Below are positions 24,083 to 33,033 of a DNA stretch of 64,000 bases, in pieces. The stretch is from an uncultured Stenotrophomonas sp. (GTDB lineage: Bacteria > Pseudomonadota > Gammaproteobacteria > Xanthomonadales > Xanthomonadaceae): the NCBI RefSeq assembly GCF_945952405.1, contig NZ_CAMFIA010000011.1, positions 62,001 through 126,000 on the forward strand, given 5' to 3'. Under the pieces are notes generated by a model that worked only from the letters and a program-made list of their open reading frames with translations, did no database searches and was not told where the DNA came from. Positions within the stretch are counted from its first letter, which is position 1. Each line of letters begins with the position of its first letter. Made by a program: the position numbers and the translations under genes.

Positions 24083-26770
24083 TCAAACCCCAACAGGATT
24101 AGCCTTCTCCGGATCAATCTTGTACTGCTTGATCGCCCGGGCCACATCCTTCGCGGTCATCTTGCCTTCCTTCGCCAGCGCCGCAATCGCGGCATGCGCG
24201 ATGTAGTAGCGGTCCACTTCGAAGAACCTACGCAGGTTCGCACGCGTATCCGAACGGCCGAAGCCATCGGTACCCAGCACGGTGTACGACATCGGCACGA
24301 ACGCGCGGATCTGGTCCGCGTACGCACGCACGTAGTCGGTAGCGGCAATCGCCGGGCCCTGGCGGCCTTCCAGCAGCTCGGTCACGTAGGCCTTGCGCTG
24401 CTCACCTTCCGGATGCAGGCGGTTGGCACGTTCCACGTCGAAACCATCGCGACGCAGTTCGTTGAAGCTCGGGCAGGACCAGATGTCGGCGGTCACGCCG
24501 AAGTCCTTGTCCAGCAGCTCGGCGGCGGCAATGGCTTCGCGCAGGATGGTGCCCGAGCCCAGCAGCTGCACGCGCAGCTCGCCCTTCTTCGGCTTGCCGG
24601 CGTCGGTCAGCAGGTACATGCCCTTGACGATGCCTTCGGCCGCACCTTCCGGCATTTCCGGGTGGGTGTAGTTCTCGTTCATCAGGGTGACGTAGTAATA
24701 CTCGTCAATCTGATCTTCCATCATGCGCTTGGTGCCGTGCTGCAGTACCACGGTCACTTCGAAGCCGAAGGTCGGGTCGTAGCTGCGCACGTTCGGGATG
24801 CCACCGGCCACCAGATGGCTGAAGCCATCTTCGTGCTGCAGGCCTTCACCGTTCAGCGTGGTGCGGCCGGCGGTGCCACCCAGCAGGAAGCCGCGGGTAC
24901 GCATGTCGGCGGCCTGCCAGGCAATGTCGCCCACGCGCTGGAAGCCGAACATCGAGTAGTAGATGTAGAACGGCAGCATCGGCACGTTGCTGACCGAGTA
25001 GCTGGTACCGGCGGCCATCCACGAGCTGATCGCACCCGGCTCGCTGATACCCTGCTGCAGCACCTGGCCGCTCTGGTCTTCGCGGTAGAACATCAGCTGG
25101 TCGGCGTCGACCGGCTTGTACTTCTGGCCAAACGGCGCGTAGATGCCGATCTGGCGGAACAGGCCTTCCATACCGAAGGTACGGGCTTCGTCGGCCACGA
25201 TCGGCACGATGTGCGGGCCCAGTTCCTTGTCACGCAGGGTGATGTTCAGGCTCTGCACGAACGCCATGGTGGTGGAGTAGCTGCGCTCGCCGCTGCTCTT
25301 CAGCAGGCGGTCGTAGGCTTCCAGCTTCGGCGCCACGAAGGTCTTGTCGGCCTTGCGGCGACGCTGCGGCAGGTAACCGCCCAGGGCGGCACGGCGTTCC
25401 TGCAGGTACTGCACTTCCGGCGAATCCGGGCCAGGGTGGTAGAACGGCACCTGGCCGTCGGCCAGCTGCGCGTCGGTCACCGGAATGTTGAAGCGGTCGC
25501 GGAAGTGGCGCACCGCTTCGTCGTCCAGCTTCTTGGTCTGGTGGGTCGGGTTCAGTGCCTCACCGGCGCTGCCCATGCCGTAACCCTTCACGGTCTTGGC
25601 CAGGATGACGGTCGGCATGCCCTTGGTGTTCACGGCCTGGTGGTAGGCGGCATACACCTTGTGCGGATCGTGGCCACCACGGTTCAGGCGCCAGATGTCG
25701 TCGTCGGACAGGCCGGCGACCATCGCAGCGGTTTCCGGGTACTTGCCGAAGAAATGCTCGCGGGTATACGCGCCGCCGAAGGCCTTGCAGTTCTGGTATT
25801 CGCCGTCGACGGTTTCCATCATCAGCTTCTTCAGGACGCCGTCGCTGTCCTTGGCCAGCAGGGCATCCCAGTAACCGCCCCACAGCAGCTTGATCACGTT
25901 CCAGCCGCCGCCACGGAACACGCCTTCCAGTTCCTGGATGATCTTGCCGTTGCCGCGCACCGGGCCGTCCAGGCGCTGCAGGTTGCAGTTCACCACGAAG
26001 ATCAGGTTGTCCAGGCCTTCACGGCCGGCCAGGGCGATCGCACCCAGGGTTTCCGGCTCGTCGCTCTCGCCGTCGCCGATGAAGCACCACACCTTGCGGT
26101 CGGACTTCTCGATCAGGCCACGGTTTTCCAGGTAGCGCATGAACTGCGCCTGGTAGATGGCGGCCAGCGGGCCCAGGCCCATCGACACGGTCGGGGTCTG
26201 CCAGTAGTCCGGCATCAGCCACGGGTGCGGGTACGAGGACAGGCCACCGCCGTCCACTTCCATGCGGAACTTGTCCAGCTGCTCTTCGCTGATGCGGCCT
26301 TCCAGGAAGGAACGCGCGTAGATGCCCGGGGCGCTGTGGCCCTGGATGAACAGCAGGTCGCCCGGGTGGCTCTCGCTCGGGGCGCGCCAGAAGTGGTTGA
26401 AGCCCACGTCGTACAGGGTGGCGCCGGAGGCGAACGAGGCGATGTGGCCGCCCAGGTCACCCGGCTTGCGGTTGGCGCGGACCACGGTGGCCATCGCGTT
26501 CCAGCGGATGATCGAACGGATGCGCCATTCCAGCTCGGCATTGCCCGGGCTCTTGGCCTCGAGCTGCGGCTCGATGGTATTGACGTACTCGGTGGTGGGA
26601 GAGAACGGCAGGTAGGCGCCCGAACGACGGGTCAGCTCCACCATGCCTTCCAGCAGCTGATGCGCGCGCTCGGAGCCCTCGACATCAATAACGGCCTTCA
26701 ACGACTCGATCCACTCCTGGGTTTCCACAGGATTCGGGTCGTTGTTCAGCACCTCGTTCAACCAGTTCAT
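24083..26770 (-). CDS. aceE: Pyruvate dehydrogenase E1 component (homodimeric)
   Basis: 895 residues, the normal length for the single-chain E1 of gammaproteobacteria. It decarboxylates pyruvate using thiamine diphosphate and acetylates the lipoyl domain of E2. The ThDP/Mg site is visible as IGDGESDEPETLG...NLIFVVNCNLQRLDG, and the N-terminus NEVLNNDPNPVETQEWIESL is diagnostic. Start ATG 26770 has GGGAGCG upstream and matches the family. E2/E3 genes are not adjacent within the window. A strong terminator follows. Confidence 0.96.
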   Translation of the reverse strand: MNWLNEVLNNDPNPVETQEWIESLKAVIDVEGSERAHQLLEGMVELTRRSGAYLPFSPTTEYVNTIEPQLEAKSPGNAELEWRIRSIIRWNAMATVVRANRKPGDLGGHIASFASGATLYDVGFNHFWRAPSESHPGDLLFIQGHSAPGIYARSFLEGRISEEQLDKFRMEVDGGGLSSYPHPWLMPDYWQTPTVSMGLGPLAAIYQAQFMRYLENRGLIEKSDRKVWCFIGDGESDEPETLGAIALAGREGLDNLIFVVNCNLQRLDGPVRGNGKIIQELEGVFRGGGWNVIKLLWGGYWDALLAKDSDGVLKKLMMETVDGEYQNCKAFGGAYTREHFFGKYPETAAMVAGLSDDDIWRLNRGGHDPHKVYAAYHQAVNTKGMPTVILAKTVKGYGMGSAGEALNPTHQTKKLDDEAVRHFRDRFNIPVTDAQLADGQVPFYHPGPDSPEVQYLQERRAALGGYLPQRRRKADKTFVAPKLEAYDRLLKSSGERSYSTTMAFVQSLNITLRDKELGPHIVPIVADEARTFGMEGLFRQIGIYAPFGQKYKPVDADQLMFYREDQSGQVLQQGISEPGAISSWMAAGTSYSVSNVPMLPFYIYYSMFGFQRVGDIAWQAADMRTRGFLLGGTAGRTTLNGEGLQHEDGFSHLVAGGIPNVRSYDPTFGFEVTVVLQHGTKRMMEDQIDEYYYVTLMNENYTHPEMPEGAAEGIVKGMYLLTDAGKPKKGELRVQLLGSGTILREAIAAAELLDKDFGVTADIWSCPSFNELRRDGFDVERANRLHPEGEQRKAYVTELLEGRQGPAIAATDYVRAYADQIRAFVPMSYTVLGTDGFGRSDTRANLRRFFEVDRYYIAHAAIAALAKEGKMTAKDVARAIKQYKIDPEKANPVGV

Positions 26771-27194
26771 TAGCGCTCCCATAACCGCACGCACGCGCGC
26801 GACTGTTGTATAGATTTCTAGACCGCAAAGTGTAGCGCACCAAGGGCTTTCGTCACTTGGCTACGCTGCCGTATGGATGCAACCGGCCAGTGTCCGCAAG
26901 GGGCTTGCCAGGCCCTGCGAGGGTGCACTGGCGGGGCTTGGCGGCTGCGCGGGGTGTCGCTTGCGGACCGCTGCGCCCATGTGCAGGACGCAGTGTTACT
27001 GCTGCCGATGACCGTTGTGGGGCAACTCCGACACGCGGGCAGGAGTGTTCCGGGCGCAGCGCTGAACCGGCGACAACGTGTCGCATCTGCCTCTGGATTG
27101 GTCGCCGCCCCGGCCTCAGGGTAGGCCTCGAGTGTTGGCCCCGACCTCTCGGTCCGCCGTCTGGCCCTGCCTCACTCCCTTCCACGGTTGCGGC

Positions 27195-27220
27195 AGGGGC
27201 GCCTCGCAAGAGGCGCCCCT
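27195..27220 (+). terminator. Perfect GC-rich hairpin with GCAA tetraloop
   Basis: Eleven-bp perfect stem AGGGGCGCCTC / GAGGCGCCCCT closed by a GCAA tetraloop and followed by TTCTGCTG. It looks like a terminator, but the trailing T-run is short and the direction is uncertain. Confidence 0.5.
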
Positions 27221-27290
27221 TCTGCTGCGCGCGTGGCCGCCCATGGCCCAAAACAGCCCCGCTTGTGGCCGGATCGATGATTGCCGGCTT

Positions 27291-27334
27291 CGATATATCG
27301 ATATATCGTTTGCACACTCGTTACCGATATATCG
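27291..27334. promoter_or_regulatory. PadR operator: repeated CGATATATCG palindromes
   Basis: CGATATATCG occurs twice overlapping at 27291-27308 and once more at 27325-27334, ending three bases before the PadR start codon. Such short AT-rich palindromes next to a PadR gene are typical autoregulatory sites, and the spacing would also block transcription into the SIP gene. Confidence 0.75.
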
Positions 27335-27336
27335 AA

Positions 27337-27897
27337 ATGAGCCGCAACCCCTCTCCCAGAGCCCGTTCCACTGATTCGGCCGTGCCGCGCCGAAACGGCC
27401 AGCCGCGGGTGCTCAGCCGCGGCGACCTGCGCCTGCTGGTACTGGCCCTGATCGGCGAGCAGCCGCGTCATGGCTACGAACTGATGCAGCTGATCAGCAA
27501 CCAGTTCATGCAGGCCTACACGCCCAGCGCCGGCACCATGTACCCGCTGCTGGCCAGCTTCGAGCAGGCCGGCTGGATCGAGGCCGAGGAAGTGGACGGG
27601 AAGCGGATCTTCCGCATCACCGCCGCCGGCGAGTTCGAGCTGAAGGTGCAGCGCACCCAGGTCCGCCTGGCGCAGCGGCGTGCCTTCGACCGCGCCCGCG
27701 AGATCACCAAGGCCTCGCTGCCGCCGCCGCTGGCCTGCGCCCTGCGCGAGTTCAAGCGGGCGCTGGTCCACCACCACGGCCGCTGGGCCGAAGGCGAGGC
27801 GGACGAGGTGGCGGCACTGCTGACGCGGGCCTCGGCCCTGCTCAACGGTCATGCCGGCAGCGAGAGCGCATCGATTCCAACGACCCAGCCAGACTGA
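27337..27897 (+). CDS. PadR-family transcriptional regulator
   Basis: 186 residues. The winged-helix domain begins at about residue 28 (LSRGDLRLLVLALIGEQPRHGYELMQLI, with AGTMYPLLASFEQAGWI as recognition helix and wing, EEVDGKRIFRITAAGE), the PadR N-terminal signature. A C-terminal dimerisation helix follows. Start at ATG 27337, directly after the palindromic operator, so autoregulation is likely. The downstream gene, 60 bases away, encodes a siderophore-interacting protein. PadR-SIP pairs respond to iron or flavin state in several proteobacteria; the inducer here is unknown. Confidence 0.85.
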   Translation: MSRNPSPRARSTDSAVPRRNGQPRVLSRGDLRLLVLALIGEQPRHGYELMQLISNQFMQAYTPSAGTMYPLLASFEQAGWIEAEEVDGKRIFRITAAGEFELKVQRTQVRLAQRRAFDRAREITKASLPPPLACALREFKRALVHHHGRWAEGEADEVAALLTRASALLNGHAGSESASIPTTQPD

Positions 27898-27956
27898 CTC
27901 CAGCCAGGTCTCCCCTACGCCGCGCAGCACTGCGCGACACCTTTACAGGTACTCCC

Positions 27957-28754
27957 ATGACTGAACACAACAACTCGCGCCTGCGCCTGGATGTGCGCTT
28001 CCGTGAACTGACCGTGCTGCGCACCGAAGAAGTCACCCCGCACATGCGCCGCGTCGTGCTGGGCGGCGCCGAGCTGGCCGGCTTCGATTCGCCCGGCGCC
28101 GACGACCACATCAAGCTGTTCTTCCCCAACGCCAGCGGCGAGATGGTGCTGCCGGTGCTCACCGCCGAAGGCCGCAGCTACCCGGCCGGCAAGGAGCCGT
28201 CGCCGGCACGCGACTACACCCCGCGCTGGTGGGACCACCAGGCCGGTGAGCTGGCCATCGACTTCGTGCTGCACGACCAGGGCATCGCCGGGCCGTGGGC
28301 CGAGCAGGCCAAGGCCGGCGATGTGCTGGTGATCGGCGGTCCGCGCGGCTCGTTCGTGGTGGCCGACAGCTACGACGCCTATGTGCTGATCGGCGACGAA
28401 ACCGCGCTGCCGGCCATCGCCCGCTGGCTGGACGTGCTGCCGGAAGGTGCCGAGGTGCAGGCCTTCATCGAAGTGAGCGATGAGGCCGAGCGCCAGGACC
28501 TGCCGCAGTATGAGAACGTGCGCATCCACTGGCTGGAGCGCAACGGCTTCCCGGCCGCGACCAGCACCCTGCTGGAAGACATGCTGACCGACTTCGAGGC
28601 TCCGGAAGGCGACGTCTTCTACTGGATCGCCACCGAATCGCGCCGCGCCCGGATGATGCGCAAGTTCATCGAAGGCCACCTCGGCGTGCCGCGCGACTGG
28701 ATCCGATCGACCGGCTACTGGAAGGCCCACCCGGACGACCAGGACGGCGATTGA
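27957..28754 (+). CDS. Siderophore-interacting protein (FAD-linked ferric-siderophore reductase)
   Basis: 265 residues of the SIP/ViuB family. The FAD-binding domain has MRRVVLGGAELAGF and RDYTPRWWD (the R-x-Y-[TS] flavin-binding motif), and the C-terminal NAD(P)H-like domain contains LIGDETALPAIARW and ends FYWIATESRRARMM..YWKAHPDD. These enzymes release iron from imported ferric siderophores in the cytoplasm. Probably one transcript with the PadR gene. Iron-box (Fur) control was not found; the PadR operator is the visible control. Confidence 0.88.
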   Translation: MTEHNNSRLRLDVRFRELTVLRTEEVTPHMRRVVLGGAELAGFDSPGADDHIKLFFPNASGEMVLPVLTAEGRSYPAGKEPSPARDYTPRWWDHQAGELAIDFVLHDQGIAGPWAEQAKAGDVLVIGGPRGSFVVADSYDAYVLIGDETALPAIARWLDVLPEGAEVQAFIEVSDEAERQDLPQYENVRIHWLERNGFPAATSTLLEDMLTDFEAPEGDVFYWIATESRRARMMRKFIEGHLGVPRDWIRSTGYWKAHPDDQDGD

Positions 28755-28770
28755 TCCCAGGGTAGGTGAT

Positions 28771-28850
28771 GGGTAGTGCCGGCCGCTGGCCGGCAACCTC
28801 ATCAACCCTCGGCAGGAATCTGCAGCTGCCGGCCAGCGGCCGGCACTACC
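28771..28850. repeat. Inverted pair of REP palindromes
   Basis: Forward unit at 28771-28795 and inverted unit at 28826-28850, forming a long two-sided hairpin between convergent genes. The left-pointing gene reads into the inverted unit before its stop at 28802. Confidence 0.85.
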
Positions 28851-29620
28851 GCTTGCCGCGTCCAGCCGAAGCGCTGCGCGGCCCAGATCTCCAGCGCGAC
28901 CAGCAGCGCGATCACCAGCAACGGCAGCAGCAGCCCGAAGTACACGCCGGGCATCATGCCGTTGATCTGCGCCTTCACCAGCCGCAGCACGCCGCGGGTA
29001 TGCAGCAGTTCGTCCACGTGCATGGTCAGTGCTTCACGCACCACCTTCGGTTCCAACCCGAGGCTGCCGGCCCTGTCCACCAGCGTGTCTTCCAGCATGC
29101 CGCGCAGCAGGCCTTCGCGCACCTTGCCGATCACCCAGCCGGTGCCGCGCGCCAGCGGGCCATCGCCGAGGCGATCGAGGCCGGGCAGCGGGTGTTCGCT
29201 CAGATAGGCCGAGGCGATGGTATCGGCGACCTCACCCACCGTGCCCTGGCTGCGCAGCGCCTCGCGCATGCGCGGGTCATCCAGCGAATCGGTGAAGCCT
29301 TCGCTCCAACCTTCCACCAGGGCCTGCAGGTGCGGCTGGAAATGATCCAGCTGCTTGAACAGCGCGCGGTGCGCACCGGCACTGAAACCCAGCTGCAGGC
29401 CGAAGAAGGCGGTGGCCAGTGGCAACACCACCACGTAGCTGGCCAGCAGCCAGTGATGCCAGCGCCGCTGCCGCCGCAGCCAGCCGCGGCGGTGCAGCCA
29501 GTGCCAGGCGAGGCTGCCCAGCAGCAGGCCGATGACCGTGCCAAGCACGCTGCCACCGACCAGATCGAGCACGCTCAGGCCCGACCAGAATTCGTTCAAC
29601 CAGTACTGCGCGTCCTGCAT
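28802..29620 (-). CDS. Hypothetical membrane protein with REP-encoded C-terminus
   Basis: 272 residues. Helices lie at about residues 20-40 and 55-78 and near the C-terminus (VYFGLLLPLLVIALLVALEIW), around a long helical middle domain. No family recognised. The last 15 residues ([16 protein letters not shown]) are encoded by the REP palindrome, so the original stop has been lost or the repeat inserted into the 3' end. Start ATG 29620, MQDAQYWLNEFWSG. Location is inferred to be the inner membrane. Confidence 0.65.
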   Translation of the reverse strand: MQDAQYWLNEFWSGLSVLDLVGGSVLGTVIGLLLGSLAWHWLHRRGWLRRQRRWHHWLLASYVVVLPLATAFFGLQLGFSAGAHRALFKQLDHFQPHLQALVEGWSEGFTDSLDDPRMREALRSQGTVGEVADTIASAYLSEHPLPGLDRLGDGPLARGTGWVIGKVREGLLRGMLEDTLVDRAGSLGLEPKVVREALTMHVDELLHTRGVLRLVKAQINGMMPGVYFGLLLPLLVIALLVALEIWAAQRFGWTRQAVVPAAGRQLQIPAEG

Positions 29621-29736
29621 GGGATTCCTTCCGTGGGTAGAACAGCGGGCCATTGTAGGCCCGAGCCCACGCCTGGCTGCTCGCCACCCGGGTGGGTGCG
29701 GACCGGTGGCTGCCACTGCGGTCGGGTGGGTGCGGA

Positions 29737-30255
29737 CCGTTGGTCCGCACTCCTCACGGGCAAGCAATGCGACAATCGCGCTCCTTTCCTGCAGCGATGA
29801 GGCCCACATGGCCAAACTGACCCTGGCCAGCGTGGATGCGCTGCGTACCCGCCTTGTCGATGATGCCGCCTGCGATGCCGCACTGGCCGCGTTCGCCGAT
29901 GCCGCCGCCCTGCGCACGCCGCTGCGTGAACTGGTGGAGGCGCAGCACCGCTACCTGCAGGCCGAGTTCGAAGTCGCCCAGGTCGCCGACGTACTGCGTC
30001 GCGACCAGAAGTACGCGCCGGTGGGCCGCCCCTCGGTGCACATCGTGCAGCTGCGCAAGCAGCAGGCTGCCACCAAGCAGGCAGCGCTGATCGCGCGCCA
30101 GGTGGTAGCGCAGGCGGCGCAGACCTTCGTGCGCGTGAGCGGGATGACGGTGAAGCCCAAGCAGAGCCCGAGCGAGGCATGCGCGGCGTGGTTGGGGGCG
30201 CTGCGCTGAGGGATGGGATGTGCGGGGATGTGCGGACCAACGGTCCGCACCCACC
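29737..30255. repeat. Palindromes TGCGGACCGTTGGTCCGCA bracketing a gene
   Basis: Units with core TGCGGACC-N3-GGTCCGCA lie at about 29736-29756 (with a shorter TGCGGACCGG copy near 29696) and, inverted, at about 30232-30252, on either side of the 133-residue gene. A similar pair with core GTGCCGACC-GGTCGGCAC sits at 35905-35980. Confidence 0.75.
29808..30209 (+). CDS. Hypothetical helical protein
   Basis: 133 residues, Ala- and Gln-rich and predicted all-helical, with a likely coiled coil in the middle (AQHRYLQAEFEVAQVADVLRR, QLRKQQAATKQAALIARQV). No signal peptide, membrane segment or catalytic motif. No family recognised. It is flanked on both sides by the same palindromic repeat, so it is transcribed on its own. 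Confidence 0.55.
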   Translation: MAKLTLASVDALRTRLVDDAACDAALAAFADAAALRTPLRELVEAQHRYLQAEFEVAQVADVLRRDQKYAPVGRPSVHIVQLRKQQAATKQAALIARQVVAQAAQTFVRVSGMTVKPKQSPSEACAAWLGALR

Positions 30256-30295
30256 TTCTAAGGGCACCTACCTTGAGGGGCAATCACCGGGCCCG

Positions 30296-30371
30296 GTAGT
30301 GCCGGCCGCTGGCCGGCAACTTCCTCAACATCGGGCACCTCATATGCAGCCGGCCAGTGGCCGGCTCTACC
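30296..30371. repeat. REP palindrome pair
   Basis: Forward unit at 30296-30320 and inverted variant (GCCGGCCAGTGGCCGGC) at 30349-30371, just before the terminator of the YceI gene. Confidence 0.8.
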
Positions 30372-30385
30372 AGACCATGAAAAAA

Positions 30386-30413
30386 AGAAGGCCCGCTTCG
30401 CAGCGGGCCTTCT
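30386..30413 (-). terminator. Rho-independent terminator of the YceI gene
   Basis: Eleven-bp stem AGAAGGCCCGC / GCGGGCCTTCT with a six-base loop. On the minus strand it is followed by a run of T (TCTTTTTTTCAT). It is 30 bases past the YceI stop. Confidence 0.88.
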
Positions 30414-30442
30414 GCCTTCTCACGACGAGTGAGCGGGGTGCA

Positions 30443-31150
30443 TCACGCGGCCGGCTTTTCGCCGGTGGCTTCGGTGGTGATGCGGATCTTCACTTCATCG
30501 CTGACGTTCGGGGCGTAGGCGCCGACGCCGAAGTCGCTGCGCTTCAGGGTGGTGGTGGCATCGAAGCCGGCGGCCGGAACCTTGGCCATCGGGTGCTCGC
30601 CGCCGCCGTTGACGGTGACATCCAGGGTGACCGGCTTGGTGATGCCCTTGATGGTCAGGTCGCCGCTGACGGTCAGCTTGTTGGTGCCCGCAGCTTCCAC
30701 CTTGGTGCTCTTGAAGGTGGCGTCGGCGAACTTGGCAGCGTCGAAGAAGTCGGCGCTCTTCAGGTGTTCGTCGAACTTGGCGGTGAAGCTGTTCAGGCCG
30801 CTCAGCGGCAGCTTCACTTCCACGGTGGACTTGGTCACGTCTTCGGCGTTGTACACCAGGGTGCCTTCAACGTTGCCGAAGTGCGCGCTCGGGTGCGAGA
30901 AGCCGAAGTGGCTCCACTGGGCCAGCACGTCGGTGTGGCTCGGGTCCAGCTTGTAGGTGCCCGAGGCGATCTTGATCGCTTCGGCGGCCGGCGCAGCAGC
31001 GGCGGCATCGGCAGCCGGGGCGGCGGCCTGTTCGGTGGTGGCCGGGGCGGCGGCATCAGCGGCCGGGGCCGCGGTGTCGGCCGGCTTGGAGCAGGCGGCG
31101 ATGGCCAGGGTCAGGGCCAGCGGCAGCAGCAGTTTACGGGTGGCGCTCAT
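30443..31150 (-). CDS. YceI-family periplasmic lipoprotein
   Basis: 235 residues. Lipoprotein signal with lipobox (LALTLAIAAC, Cys about residue 20), a long Ala/Pro-rich low-complexity linker (residues 21-60), then a complete YceI lipocalin-like domain (YKLDPSHTDVLAQWSHFGFSHPSAHF, and GDLTIKGITKPVTLDV, which is diagnostic). YceI proteins bind polyisoprenoid/isoprenoid quinone-type lipids in the periplasm. Classic YceI is soluble; this copy is lipid-anchored with an extended linker. Confidence 0.88.
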   Translation of the reverse strand: MSATRKLLLPLALTLAIAACSKPADTAAPAADAAAPATTEQAAAPAADAAAAAPAAEAIKIASGTYKLDPSHTDVLAQWSHFGFSHPSAHFGNVEGTLVYNAEDVTKSTVEVKLPLSGLNSFTAKFDEHLKSADFFDAAKFADATFKSTKVEAAGTNKLTVSGDLTIKGITKPVTLDVTVNGGGEHPMAKVPAAGFDATTTLKRSDFGVGAYAPNVSDEVKIRITTEATGEKPAA

Positions 31151-31236
31151 CTCAGGAACTCTCCGGATCGTAGGGTGGGTACACGGTGCAGCAAGAGCCC
31201 GCCGCGCGGCAGCGGGCCCGAAACCGATACAGCGAC

Positions 31237-31827
31237 TTACGCGATGCGCGCCGCTTCGTCGAACGACAGGCGCGGCAGACGCGGGAACAGGCCCGCCGGG
31301 TCACCGTAACCCAGGTTGACCAGGAAATTCGACTTGATCGAGGTGCCGGCGAAGAAGGCCTCATCGACCTTGGCCGCATCGAAGCCGGACATCGGGCCTG
31401 CATCCAGGCCCAGCGCGCGCGCGGCCAGGATCAGGTAGGCGCCCTGCAGGCTGCCGTTGCGGATGGCGGCTTCGTGGCGGCCTTCCTGCGGGCCGTCGAA
31501 CCAGGCCTTGGCATCGGTGTGCGGGAACAGGTACGGCAGCTTCTCGTGGAAGTCCAGGTCGAAGCCGATGATGGCGGTGACCGGGGCGGCCATGGTCTTG
31601 GCCAGGTTGCCTTCGGACAGGGCCGGGGCCAGCTTTTCCTTGGCTTCCTTCGAGGTCACGAAGACGAAGCGGGCCGGCGTGGTGTTGGCCGCGGTCGGGC
31701 CCCACTTCACCAGGTCGTACAGCTCCTGCAGCAGGCTGGCCGGCACCGGCTTGTCGAGGAAGGCGTTCTGGGTGCGGGCAGTACGGAACAGCTGGTCGAG
31801 GGCAGCAGCGTCGAGCGCGTGGGACAT
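31237..31827 (-). CDS. RutE-like NAD(P)H nitroreductase / malonic semialdehyde reductase
   Basis: 196-residue FMN-dependent nitroreductase fold with [40 protein letters not shown], the RutE/HadB-type N-terminus, and [22 protein letters not shown] at the end. In E. coli RutE reduces malonic semialdehyde from pyrimidine ring degradation. No other rut genes are adjacent, so a general nitro/quinone or semialdehyde reductase role is equally possible. Symbol therefore not assigned. Confidence 0.85.
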   Translation of the reverse strand: MSHALDAAALDQLFRTARTQNAFLDKPVPASLLQELYDLVKWGPTAANTTPARFVFVTSKEAKEKLAPALSEGNLAKTMAAPVTAIIGFDLDFHEKLPYLFPHTDAKAWFDGPQEGRHEAAIRNGSLQGAYLILAARALGLDAGPMSGFDAAKVDEAFFAGTSIKSNFLVNLGYGDPAGLFPRLPRLSFDEAARIA

Positions 31828-31947
31828 CGGTGGATCTCCAGGGCGGCTAAGGGAAGTCAGTGCCCGCGGGCGGCGCGGGGCGAAACGACGAGCCGCAGTG
31901 TAGAGTGTCGCGACTGTTGCAACACCCAGCAGGGCTGAAACGAATTA

Positions 31948-32913
31948 ATGCCAATGGTGAAACGATCGAGCGCACCCTGGACGGTCACTGACGGCCGTGC
32001 GGGCAATGTCCGCCAGGCGGTCGCGCTGGCCTCGGCGCTGCGCCAGGGCACCCATCGGCCGCTGCTCCTGCAGCCCCGCGCGCCCTGGCGCTGGCTGTCG
32101 CCGCGGCGCCTGCCGGGCGATGTGAACGGCTACGGCGAGGCGTTCGCGACGCTGGCCGCGGAGGCCCCCTCACTGGCGATCGGCTGTGGCCGCCAGGCCG
32201 CGGGCGCCCTGCGCGTGCTGCGCGCGCGCGGCAGCCAGGTGGTGCAGATCCTCGACCCCCGCATCGGCGCCCGTCACTGGGATGTAGTGGTGGTTCCCGA
32301 ACACGACGCCCTGCGCGGCAGCAACGTGCTGACTCTGCTTGGCAGCCTCAACCCGGTGGACGATGACTGGCTGGCCTGGGGTCGCGCCGCGTTTGCCGGC
32401 TTCAGCACCCTGCCCGGCCCGCGTACCGCGCTGCTGGTGGGCGGGCCGACGCCGCTGGCGCCGTGGGACGAAACCGCCATGGTCGGCGTATTCCAGGCGC
32501 TGGCCGAGCAGATCCACAGCGAAGGCGGCAGCCTGCTGGCCACCACCTCGCGGCGCACGCCACCGGCACTGGCGGAGATCCTGCGCGCGAAGTTCGCCCA
32601 TCTTCCGCATGTGATCTGGGGCGACGGCGGTGATGGCGTGAACCCGTATGGCGGCCTGCTCGGCTGGGCCAACCGCGTGGTGGTGTCACCCGATTCGGTG
32701 AACCTGCTTTCCGAAGCCTGCGCCACCCGCATGCCGGTGATGGTGGCGCTGGCCGATACCGTGCAGGGCCGGCTGGCGCGCTTCCAGCAGCAGCTGCGCG
32801 AACGCGGGCGATTGCAGCCGAGGTGGCTGGACTGGCAGTACGACCGCATCGAACCGCTGCGCGAGACCGCACGCATCGCGGCCGAGGTGAAGCAGCGCCT
32901 GGCACCGGGCTGA
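31948..32913 (+). CDS. ELM1/GtrOC1-family putative glycosyltransferase
   Basis: 321 residues of the ELM1 (formerly DUF1022) family: WTVTDGRAGNVRQAVALASAL at the start, then LAIGCGRQAA, VQILDPRIGARHWDVVVVPEHD, LVGGPTPLAPWD and the C-terminal VVVSPDSVNLLSEACATRMPV. The last segment is a GT-B-type nucleotide-binding signature. Plant ELM1 affects mitochondrial fission; bacterial homologues are likely glycosyltransferases linked to lipopolysaccharide. Start ATG 31948, divergent from the nitroreductase. Confidence 0.85.
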   Translation: MPMVKRSSAPWTVTDGRAGNVRQAVALASALRQGTHRPLLLQPRAPWRWLSPRRLPGDVNGYGEAFATLAAEAPSLAIGCGRQAAGALRVLRARGSQVVQILDPRIGARHWDVVVVPEHDALRGSNVLTLLGSLNPVDDDWLAWGRAAFAGFSTLPGPRTALLVGGPTPLAPWDETAMVGVFQALAEQIHSEGGSLLATTSRRTPPALAEILRAKFAHLPHVIWGDGGDGVNPYGGLLGWANRVVVSPDSVNLLSEACATRMPVMVALADTVQGRLARFQQQLRERGRLQPRWLDWQYDRIEPLRETARIAAEVKQRLAPG

Positions 32914-32920
32914 CGAATGC

Positions 32921-32946
32921 CGTTGCCGGCCAGCGGCCGGCACTAC
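32921..32946. repeat. Single inverted REP palindrome
   Basis: GTTGCCGGCCAGCGGCCGGCACTACC immediately after the ELM1 gene stop; could act as an mRNA 3' stabiliser. Confidence 0.8.
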
Positions 32947-33033
32947 CGACGCGGGCGGCCAGCGCTTTTTGAACATTTCGATCGGGCCGCGCGGTTAGAG
33001 TCCCGTGTCCCCCCATCGGACCGGCCTGTCCCC

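Larger units (their letters stand above)
26771..27336. other. 566-bp gap upstream of aceE; possible structured RNA
   Basis: No convincing protein gene. It should hold the aceE promoter (minus strand) and the PadR operator (right end). Between are long inverted repeats: GTCCGCAAG (about 26892) with CTTGCGGAC (about 26962), CGACACG with CGTGTCG (about 27030 and 27075) nested around GCGACA/TGTCGC, and the strong hairpin at 27195-27220. This density of complementary arms suggests a structured transcript, but no known RNA family was matched. Confidence 0.4.

Noticed and set aside
24062..26773. 903-residue plus-strand frame antisense to aceE
   Set aside because: It exists only because high-GC coding DNA leaves the complementary frame open; it has no family motif and aceE on the other strand is unmistakable.
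26857..27336. N-terminal extension of the PadR protein
   Set aside because: The extension runs through the inverted-repeat region and the operator; PadR proteins begin close to the winged helix, so ATG 27337 is right.
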